Shown here: positions 43,438-49,989 of the stretch, one piece after another | Layout: each line of letters opens with the position of its first letter | How positions within the stretch are numbered: position 1 is the first letter of the stretch | NCBI RefSeq assembly: GCF_900105905.1 | Contig: NZ_FNSV01000005.1 | Location: forward strand, 930,001 to 994,000 | From: Rhodococcus koreensis | Lineage (GTDB): Bacteria; Actinomycetota; Actinomycetes; Mycobacteriales; Mycobacteriaceae | DNA length: 64,000 nt | Direction: 5' to 3' | Made by a program: the position numbers and the translations under genes | The notes under the pieces: model-generated | The model's database searches: none | Told to the model about the DNA's origin: nothing | The model's input: only the letters and a program-made list of their open reading frames with translations

Positions 43438-44832
43438 ATGAGTATCCAGTCGGTTGAGTCACGCCGCCATCGCGTCGTGGTCATTGGATCCGGCTTCGGT
43501 GGGTTGTTCGGCACACAGGCGCTGAAGAATGCCGACGTCGACATCACCATGATCGCGCGCACCACTCACCACCTGTTCCAGCCGTTGCTGTACCAGGTGG
43601 CGACCGGCATTCTCTCCGTCGGCGACATCGCCCCCGCCACCCGGCTCGTGCTGCGGAAGCAGAAGAACACGCAGGTGCTGCTCGGCGATGTCGAGAAGAT
43701 CGATCTCGAGGCGAAGACGATCACCTCCCGGTTCCTGGACCGGACCACCGTCACCCCGTACGACAGCCTGATCGTCGCCGCCGGCGCGGGACAGTCGTAC
43801 TTCGGCAACGATCACTTCTCCGAGTTCGCGCCCGGCATGAAGACGATCGACGACGCACTGGAGTTGCGCGGCCGGATTCTCGGCGCGTTCGAGCAGGCCG
43901 AGTTGTCGAGCGATCCCGCCGAGCGGGCCCGGCTGCTGACGTTCGTCGTCGTCGGCGCAGGCCCGACCGGTGTCGAGCTCGCCGGCCAGATCGCGGAACT
44001 GTCGCGGCGCACCCTGTCGGGGGCGTTCCGCAACATCGACCCCCGCGAGGCCCGGGTGATCCTGCTGGACGGCGCGGACGACGTCCTGCCCGTCTACGGC
44101 GGCAAGCTGAGCCGCAAGGCCCGCCAGCAGCTGGAGAAACTCGGAATCGAGATCCAGCTCGGCGCGATGGTCGTCGACGTCGACGTGGACGGCCTCGTCG
44201 TCAAGGACAAGGACGGCACGCAGCGCCGGATCGAGTCGCAGTGCAAGGTGTGGTCGGCCGGTGTGCAGGCGAGCCCGCTGGGCAAGCAGATCGCGGACCA
44301 GTCCGACGCCGAGATCGACCGCGCCGGACGCGTCCTGGTCAACCCGGACCTGTCGGTGCCCGGGCACCCGGACGTGTTCGTGATCGGCGACATGATGTCG
44401 CTGGACAAGCTGCCGGGTCTGGCGCAGGTCGCGATGCAGGGCGGCAAGTACGCGGCCAAGCAGATCAAGGCGGGGCTGAGCGGGCAGACGCCGGCGGACC
44501 GGCCGCCGTTCAAGTACTTCGACAAGGGCAGCATGGCCACCATCTCGCGGTTCAGCGCGGTGGCGAAGGTCGGCAAGCTCGAGATCAGCGGATTCATCGG
44601 CTGGGTGGCGTGGCTGGCGATCCACCTGATGTACCTGGTCGGGTTCCGCAGCCGGCTGTCGACGGTGCTGTCGTGGACGGTGACGTTCCTCGGTCGCGGA
44701 CGCGCGCAGATGGCGTCCACCGAGCAGTGGGTGTTCGCCCGCAACGCGATGGAGCAGTTGGAGCGGCACGAACGGGAGAAGGAGACCGCGGAGAAGTCGT
44801 CCGGCGGCGAGCAGCGCAAGGCCGCCGGGTGA
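43438..44832 (+). CDS. ndh: Type II NADH dehydrogenase (NDH-2), second copy
   Basis: A 464-aa close relative of the product of 31203-32594: VVVIGSGFGGLFGTQALKN, QPLLYQVATGILSVGDIAPA, FVVVGAGPTGVELAGQIAEL, and the C-terminal membrane helices at FIGWVAWLAIHLMYLVGF. The tail is longer and rich in Glu/Lys. It transfers electrons from NADH to menaquinone at the membrane. GAGGAG precedes ATG 43438, and terminators bound it on both sides, so it is a single-gene unit. Confidence 0.92.
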   Translation: MSIQSVESRRHRVVVIGSGFGGLFGTQALKNADVDITMIARTTHHLFQPLLYQVATGILSVGDIAPATRLVLRKQKNTQVLLGDVEKIDLEAKTITSRFLDRTTVTPYDSLIVAAGAGQSYFGNDHFSEFAPGMKTIDDALELRGRILGAFEQAELSSDPAERARLLTFVVVGAGPTGVELAGQIAELSRRTLSGAFRNIDPREARVILLDGADDVLPVYGGKLSRKARQQLEKLGIEIQLGAMVVDVDVDGLVVKDKDGTQRRIESQCKVWSAGVQASPLGKQIADQSDAEIDRAGRVLVNPDLSVPGHPDVFVIGDMMSLDKLPGLAQVAMQGGKYAAKQIKAGLSGQTPADRPPFKYFDKGSMATISRFSAVAKVGKLEISGFIGWVAWLAIHLMYLVGFRSRLSTVLSWTVTFLGRGRAQMASTEQWVFARNAMEQLERHEREKETAEKSSGGEQRKAAG

Positions 44833-44855
44833 CACGGTCATCCACCTGAGCTGAC

Positions 44856-44899
44856 CACGGCGGAGGGGACGGACCATCGGGTCCGTCCCCTCCGCCGTG
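44856..44899 (+). terminator. Strong hairpin terminator after NDH-2
   Basis: CACGGCGGAGGGGACGGA pairs perfectly with TCCGTCCCCTCCGCCGTG (18 bp) across an 8-nt loop. It lies between convergent genes and can act for both. Confidence 0.9.
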
Positions 44900-44910
44900 T
44901 CCGGGGTGTG

Positions 44911-45372
44911 TCAGTTGCCGAGGCGTCCGGTGTCGGTGATGTTCGCGAGCCGGACCTGCCCCTTGGAGACCAGCCGATCCTGTTCGTCGGTGATCCGGAC
45001 CTCCCACAACTGCTGGGTGCGGCCGCGGTGGACGGGGCTGGCCTCGGCGGTCAGCGTTCCCTCCCGCGTCGCGCGGAGGAAGTCGGTGTTGTTGTTGACG
45101 CCGACGACGTGGCCGCGGCCGCCGAGCCAGACCGTGCCCGCCGTGCTGGCGACCGATTCGATGACAGAGCAGTACACGCCGCCGTGCTGGATTCCGGCCG
45201 GTTGCTGCAGGTCGGTGGTGACCGTCCACTGCGCGCGCACGCGGTCGGGGCCGAGTTCGAGGTATTCGAGTCCGATGAGGGCGTCGAATCCCTTGCCCAG
45301 TTGATCGGCCAGCGCGGCGGTGTCGCCGTGCCCGTCGCCGTTCGATGCCTGCTGCTGCCCGGAATCCACCAT
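44911..45372 (-). CDS. PaaI-family hotdog-fold thioesterase
   Basis: A 153-aa acyl-CoA thioesterase-like protein. The core has RAQWTVTTDLQQPAGIQHGG and VYCSVIESVASTAGTVWLGG, carrying the H-G-G motif and the helix with Glu/Ser of the PaaI group, then VGVNNNTDFLRATREGTLTA. ATG 45372 was chosen for GGAG at 7 nt; the frame extends further upstream without a ribosome site. It hydrolyses some acyl-CoA; the substrate is unknown. Confidence 0.88.
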   Translation of the reverse strand: MVDSGQQQASNGDGHGDTAALADQLGKGFDALIGLEYLELGPDRVRAQWTVTTDLQQPAGIQHGGVYCSVIESVASTAGTVWLGGRGHVVGVNNNTDFLRATREGTLTAEASPVHRGRTQQLWEVRITDEQDRLVSKGQVRLANITDTGRLGN

Positions 45373-45471
45373 CGCACTCTCCATCGGATCGCTGTGCGCT
45401 CTCGCGGCGCACCCGCACTCCTGCCTACACGACGGGACGGGCGGCGGGGGAAGCAGGTGGGGCAAACGGAT

Positions 45472-45508
45472 CGGCGGGCCTCACGCTTGTTCAGCGTGAG
45501 GCCCGCCG
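45472..45508 (-). terminator. Hairpin terminator of short iron-box transcript
   Basis: CGGCGGGCCTCACGC pairs perfectly with GCGTGAGGCCCGCCG (15 bp, 7-nt loop). It lies downstream of the iron-box promoter at 45605-45626 and upstream of the thioesterase gene. Confidence 0.85.
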
Positions 45509-45604
45509 TGGGATGGACCTGGGAGTCACTGCAGCCCTCAGGACTCCTGCGCGGTCCGGTAGTTCGGTTCTCGGCGCCGGCGTTTCCGCTCGACGTCTGC
45601 AATG
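45472..45604 (-). ncRNA. Candidate iron-regulated short transcript
   Basis: An iron box (45608-45626) overlaps a TATACT -10 element (45610-45605, minus). A strong terminator ends at 45472, so transcription would give an RNA of about 125 nt. It contains a Lys/Arg-rich short frame (ADVERKRRRREPNYRTAQES) without a normal start codon. It may be a small RNA, or a remnant of a lost gene. Confidence 0.35.
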
Positions 45605-45607
45605 AGT

Positions 45608-45626
45608 ATAGGCAAGGCTTCCCTAA
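45608..45626. promoter_or_regulatory. IdeR/DtxR-type iron box
   Basis: ATAGGCAAGGCTTCCCTAA matches 13 of 19 positions of the DtxR/IdeR consensus and is itself nearly palindromic. It overlaps the stop codon of the FhuF-like gene and points to iron-controlled transcription leftward. Confidence 0.5.
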
Positions 45627-46363
45627 TTAAGCAAGCGCTTCCGCGCCTGACCCAACCGACCGCAGTGCGGGCGCGTGATCCGGCCCTTCGAGCGAACCGG
45701 TACGCCGGCAGCCACGAAGGCGTCCAGGATGCCCTGACCGCGGCGCTGCGCGGCAGCCTCACCGCCACACGCGAGGATCGGCACGTACGTCGCGGCGCCG
45801 AGCACCGACTCCCCCACGAGCCCCCAGAATCGGGACGCATCGATCGGCGTCAGCCGGGCGATCGCGTCGAACACCGCGTGCAGCGACGTGAGACTGCGAT
45901 GCACCGTCCAGAGCAGCAGTGCCCGCTCGCACGGCACGGTGACCGTCCGGGGCGCGCCGGCGTAGGGGTCGTCCGGCAGCACGCGCATGGTGTCGTCGGC
46001 GACGCCCGCCCAGTCGATTCCCTCGTCACTGTCCATGTGGATCCACAGGTTCTCGAGCCCCGGGTCCCAGGCCCGCCCCTCCAGCACGACGAGGGCCGTG
46101 ACACGCCCGACCACCGCGTGGATCAGCGCGGTGGCCACCTGCATCGCGGCGACGTCCGGGTCGGGGACGTCCTCGAGCGAACGCGCCCACATCCGGGGCA
46201 CCCGGTCGCCGTCGAGGTCGCCGGCGAGCGACCACCACCTGCGTTTACCCTCGTCTGCCATCGTCGCGACCGCGTACATGCGCGGATACTCGGCGTTCAG
46301 CGCGCGAAGTCGTGTGCAGGACACGTCCAGTGCGGTCGCGGGGGCGGACAGGGTCGAAGTCAC
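45623..46363 (-). CDS. FhuF-like siderophore-iron reductase family protein
   Basis: A 246-aa protein related in outline to FhuF ferric-siderophore reductases: an alpha-helical domain with ERALLLWTVHRSLTSLHAVF and RFWGLVGESVLGAATYVPIL. The expected C-terminal 2Fe-2S cysteine cluster (CC-x10-CxxC) is absent; the tail reads ITRPHCGRLGQARKRLLN with a single Cys, so it may be truncated or only bind the siderophore. GTG 46363 has GGAG at 7 nt; longer starts lack a ribosome site. It is divergent from the permease operon, with an iron box 39 bp upstream. Confidence 0.55.
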   Translation of the reverse strand: MTSTLSAPATALDVSCTRLRALNAEYPRMYAVATMADEGKRRWWSLAGDLDGDRVPRMWARSLEDVPDPDVAAMQVATALIHAVVGRVTALVVLEGRAWDPGLENLWIHMDSDEGIDWAGVADDTMRVLPDDPYAGAPRTVTVPCERALLLWTVHRSLTSLHAVFDAIARLTPIDASRFWGLVGESVLGAATYVPILACGGEAAAQRRGQGILDAFVAAGVPVRSKGRITRPHCGRLGQARKRLLN

Positions 46364-46401
46364 CGTGCACTCCAATCGGTCGGGATGAAACTCCACCAAA
46401 C

Positions 46402-46420
46402 ATAGGTGAGCCTAACCAAA
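46402..46420. promoter_or_regulatory. IdeR/DtxR-type iron box for the FhuF-like gene
   Basis: ATAGGTGAGCCTAACCAAA matches 15 of 19 positions of the DtxR/IdeR consensus. It lies 39 bp upstream of the FhuF-like start on the minus strand, so this gene should be repressed by iron. Confidence 0.75.
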
Positions 46421-46502
46421 TATCAAGACTTGACATCATGTGATGTGGGGCACCCCCGCGAACCGTGGCACCCGGGACGCCCCGCCGGATGTGGCATCGG
46501 GG

Positions 46503-46521
46503 ATAGGGTTCCGTAACCTAA
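46503..46521. promoter_or_regulatory. IdeR/DtxR-type iron box for the FecCD operon
   Basis: ATAGGGTTCCGTAACCTAA matches 13 of 19 consensus positions, and its outer arms (TAGG...CCTA) are intact. It is 60 bp upstream of the first permease gene. Confidence 0.6.
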
Positions 46522-46580
46522 GTAGTTGAATCAGTGCAGATCCCGTGCACAGGCACACACGTCAGGAGCTTCCCCCGCCA

Positions 46581-48050
46581 GTGACGACGACGAGACAGTT
46601 CGGCAGCGACATCCCGCACCTGCCGACCGACGAGCCCTACGGAAAGCGCGACGTTCCGCGCGGTCCCGCCCCGCTGTACCTCCGGGCACTCGCGGGACTG
46701 CTCGACATCGGGATAGTGGCCATCCCGCTCGTTCTCGGGTGGTACATCGTCGACTCCCTCCGCGACGACAACGGCGGCGGGGAGGCCGACCGGGTCGTGT
46801 TCGGCGGCGCCGCCGTCGCGATCGCGCTGGGACTCGCCCTGTGGAACCGCGGATTCCGCGAAGGCAACACCGGGCAGAGTTCGGGCAAGGGCTGGGTCGG
46901 CCTCGTCACCCGCGACACCCACACCGGCGACGCGATCGGCCCGAAACGGTCGCTGCAACGGGCGTTCCGGCGCACCGGCACCGAGGTCGTCCGGGAAAGC
47001 ACCGCCACCGACGAGGGATTCGCCGTCCGCGAGAGGGACGTCAGCGTCGCCGCGATCCGCCGGCGCCGGCTGATCGGTCTGGGCGTCCTCGTGATCCTGC
47101 TCGGACTGGTCCTGCTCGCCAGCGTCGCGGTCGGGGCGCGGCCGCTGTCGTTCGCGGAGATCTTCCACGCACTGTTCGATCCGGACGGCTCGCAGACCGA
47201 CATCATCGTGCGGACGCTCCGCGGCCCGCGCACCGTGCTCGGCCTCGTCGTCGGAATGGCGCTCGGTGTCGCGGGCGCCCTCATCCAGGGGCACACCCGC
47301 AACCCGCTCGCCGACGCCGGACTCCTCGGCCTCAACGCCGGCGCCGCGTTCCTCGTCGTGCTGTCGATGTACCTGTTCGGGTTCAGCGCCCCCAGCGAAT
47401 ACCTGTGGTTCGCGTTCGCCGGATCCTTCGCGGCGAGCGTGATCGTGTTCGGGCTCTCGTCGATCGGCAACGGGGCGGCGAGCCCGCTGAGTCTGGCGCT
47501 GGCCGGCGCCGCCGTCGCGTTCTTCCTGCAGGCGATGACCAACGCGATCATCGTCGTCGACCAGTCCAGCCTCGACTCCTACCGGTTCTGGGTGGTCGGG
47601 TCGGTGGCCGGCCGCGGCTTCGACGTGCTGTGGCAGGTGCTGCCGTTCCTGGTCCTCGGGCTGATCCTCGCCCTCGTCAGCACGCCGGGCCTGAACGTCC
47701 TCAGCCTCGGCGAGGACGTGGCCCGGTCGCTGGGCACCAACATCGCGGCCAGCCGTGCGCTCGGCATCGTCGCGATCACCCTCCTCACCGGTGCGGCCAC
47801 CGCGGCGTGCGGTCCGATCGCGTTCATCGGCCTCGTTGTCCCCCACGTCGCGCGGGCCATCACCGGCCCCGACTACCGGTGGCTGGTCCCCTACGCCGGG
47901 CTCCTCGGCGGCGTGATGCTCGTGACCGCCGACGTCATCGGACGGGTCGTGGTCCGGCCCGGTGAGTTACAGGTGGGAATCGTGCTCGCCGTGTTCGGGG
48001 CACCGTTCTTCATCGCGTTGGTTCGGCGCAGAAAGTTGGCAAGCCTGTGA
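46581..48050 (+). CDS. RDD domain - FecCD iron-siderophore permease fusion
   Basis: A 489-aa membrane protein with two parts. Residues about 30-145 form an RDD domain: PLYLRALAGLLDIGIVAIPL and a second helix VVFGGAAVAIALGLALWNRG, then GPKRSLQRAFRR. Residues about 155-489 form a full FecCD permease (TLRGPRTVLGLVVGMALGVA, GALIQGHTRNPLADAGLLGL, PIAFIGLVVPHVARAITGPD). The start is GTG 46581 with AGGAG upstream. No frameshift separates the parts. It imports ferric siderophore with the next two genes. Confidence 0.85.
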   Translation: MTTTRQFGSDIPHLPTDEPYGKRDVPRGPAPLYLRALAGLLDIGIVAIPLVLGWYIVDSLRDDNGGGEADRVVFGGAAVAIALGLALWNRGFREGNTGQSSGKGWVGLVTRDTHTGDAIGPKRSLQRAFRRTGTEVVRESTATDEGFAVRERDVSVAAIRRRRLIGLGVLVILLGLVLLASVAVGARPLSFAEIFHALFDPDGSQTDIIVRTLRGPRTVLGLVVGMALGVAGALIQGHTRNPLADAGLLGLNAGAAFLVVLSMYLFGFSAPSEYLWFAFAGSFAASVIVFGLSSIGNGAASPLSLALAGAAVAFFLQAMTNAIIVVDQSSLDSYRFWVVGSVAGRGFDVLWQVLPFLVLGLILALVSTPGLNVLSLGEDVARSLGTNIAASRALGIVAITLLTGAATAACGPIAFIGLVVPHVARAITGPDYRWLVPYAGLLGGVMLVTADVIGRVVVRPGELQVGIVLAVFGAPFFIALVRRRKLASL

Positions 48051-49153
48051 GCACTCGAGACGACGTGCGCCCCGACCTCGGCGCCGCGCCCGCGGCCCGG
48101 GTGCCGGCCCGCCCCGCGTTCCGCCTCGGACCGATCTCCCTGGTCCTGCGCCCCCTCGGCATCGCCGTCAACGTCGCGCTGCTGGCGGCCCTGTTCCTGG
48201 TGCTGTGCCTCAACATCGGCCGCGGCGACTACCCGCTGTCGATCCCCGAGGTCACGCGGGTGCTGTTCGGCGGCGGCACGAAGGCCCAGAACTTCATCGT
48301 CATGGACCTCCGCCTGCCGCGGTCGCTGACCGGGGTGTTCATCGGCATGGCCCTCGGCCTGGCAGGCGCCATCACCCAGTCGATCGCCCGCAACGCCCTC
48401 GCCAGCCCCGACATCCTCGGCATCACGTCCGGTGCCAGCGCCGCCGCGGTCGCGCTGATCGTCCTCGGCGGCGGCGGCAGCTTCGTCGGCATCCTCGCCA
48501 CCCTGGGGATCCCGCTGGCCGCCCTGCTCGGCGGACTCCTCACCGCCCTGGTCATCTATCTGCTCGCGTGGCGCGGCGGGGTGGAGGGATACCGGCTGAT
48601 CCTGATCGGCATCGGTGTCAACGCCATGCTCATCGCGGTCACCGGGTGGCTGCTGATCTCGGCGGACATCAACGACGCCTCGCGGGCCCAGGTGTGGCTC
48701 AACGGGTCCCTCAACGGCGCCTCCTGGAGTCAGGTGTGGCCCGTCACGATCGCCGTCGTCCTCGTCGGCGGCTACGCGGTGATCTCCTCGTTCACGATGG
48801 GCGCGCTGCGTCTCGGCGACGACAACGCCGTGTCACTGGGGGTGCGGCTGCAGTGGTCGCAGGCCCGGCTGCTGCTCATGTCCGTCGCCCTCGCCGGCAT
48901 CGCCACCGCCGCGGCAGGCCCGGTCGGGTTCGTCGCGCTCGCCGCGCCGCAGGTGGCGCTGCGGCTGGTGCGGTCCGCCGGTCCGCCGCTCATCGCGTCG
49001 GCGCTGACCGGCGCCGTGCTCGTGGTGGGCAGCGACGTCGTCGCCCGCACCATCCTGCCCGTCGAACTGCCCGTGGGTATCGTCACCTCGGCACTCGGTG
49101 GCCCATTCCTGCTCTATCTGCTGGTTCGCAACAATCGGAAGGTCTCGGCATGA
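48047..49153 (+). CDS. FecCD-family iron-siderophore permease
   Basis: A 368-aa permease with about 10 helices; LRLPRSLTGVFIGMALGLAG and SIARNALASPDILGITSGAS match the family, and GPVGFVALAAPQVALRLVRS its last conserved block. GTG 48047 overlaps the stop of the fusion permease (GTGA). It forms the second half of the transport channel. Confidence 0.92.
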   Translation: MSTRDDVRPDLGAAPAARVPARPAFRLGPISLVLRPLGIAVNVALLAALFLVLCLNIGRGDYPLSIPEVTRVLFGGGTKAQNFIVMDLRLPRSLTGVFIGMALGLAGAITQSIARNALASPDILGITSGASAAAVALIVLGGGGSFVGILATLGIPLAALLGGLLTALVIYLLAWRGGVEGYRLILIGIGVNAMLIAVTGWLLISADINDASRAQVWLNGSLNGASWSQVWPVTIAVVLVGGYAVISSFTMGALRLGDDNAVSLGVRLQWSQARLLLMSVALAGIATAAAGPVGFVALAAPQVALRLVRSAGPPLIASALTGAVLVVGSDVVARTILPVELPVGIVTSALGGPFLLYLLVRNNRKVSA

Positions 49154-49983
49154 CCGTGCAGACTGACTCTCGACTGATCGCCGACAACCTGAGCCTCGGG
49201 TACGGCGACCGGGTCATCGTCGACCACCTGAACCTCGAGGTGCGGACCGGGGTGATCACCACCGTGATCGGGCCGAACGGCTGCGGCAAGTCCACGCTGT
49301 TGCGCGCGCTGGGGCGACTCTTGAAGCCGCGCAACGGTTCGGTGCTGCTGGACGGCAAGGCCATCGGGTCGATGCGCACCAAGGACGTCGCCCGCACCCT
49401 CGGCATGCTCCCGCAGGCGCCGGTGGCCCCCGAGGGCCTCACCGTCGCCGACCTGGTGGCCCGCGGCAGGCACCCGCACCAGTCGTGGCTGCGGCAGTGG
49501 TCCTCCGACGACGAGTGCGAGGTCGCCGAGGCGCTCGCCCTGACCGGGGTGTCCGACCTCGCGGACCGCCCCGTCGACCAGCTGTCCGGTGGTCAGCGTC
49601 AGCGGGCGTGGATCTCGATGGCCCTCGCGCAGGGAACCGACATCCTGCTGCTCGACGAGCCCACCACCTACCTGGACCTGGCGCATTCCGTCGAGGTCCT
49701 CGACCTGGTCGACCGGATGCACGAGGAACTGGGCCGCACGGTGGTGATGGTGCTGCACGACCTCAACCTCGCGATCCGCTACAGCGACCAGCTGATCGTC
49801 ATGCGGGACGGCACCATCGTCGCGTCCGGCGCGCCGAAGGACATCATCTCCGCCGAACTGCTGCTCGAGGTGTTCGGCCTGGAGGCCGCGGTCATCGCCG
49901 ACCCGGTGTCCGACCGCCCGCTGGTGGTGCCGATCGGCACCCGCCACGTGTACGGCGCGATCGGCGGACCGAACGCGAAGTAG
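49150..49983 (+). CDS. Iron-siderophore ABC transporter ATP-binding protein (FecE/FepC type)
   Basis: A 277-aa ATPase: Walker A GPNGCGKST, signature QLSGGQRQR, Walker B ILLLDEPTTYLDL, and the switch His in VLHDLN. ATG 49150 overlaps the permease stop (ATGA). Last gene of the operon; no periplasmic binding-protein gene is next to it. Confidence 0.94.
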   Translation: MTVQTDSRLIADNLSLGYGDRVIVDHLNLEVRTGVITTVIGPNGCGKSTLLRALGRLLKPRNGSVLLDGKAIGSMRTKDVARTLGMLPQAPVAPEGLTVADLVARGRHPHQSWLRQWSSDDECEVAEALALTGVSDLADRPVDQLSGGQRQRAWISMALAQGTDILLLDEPTTYLDLAHSVEVLDLVDRMHEELGRTVVMVLHDLNLAIRYSDQLIVMRDGTIVASGAPKDIISAELLLEVFGLEAAVIADPVSDRPLVVPIGTRHVYGAIGGPNAK

Positions 49984-49989
49984 CGGCCG

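Noticed and set aside
46518-47846. 442-aa minus-strand ORF in the permease gene
   Set aside because: Shadow with Glu/Arg/Asp-rich low complexity; the permease frame is intact.
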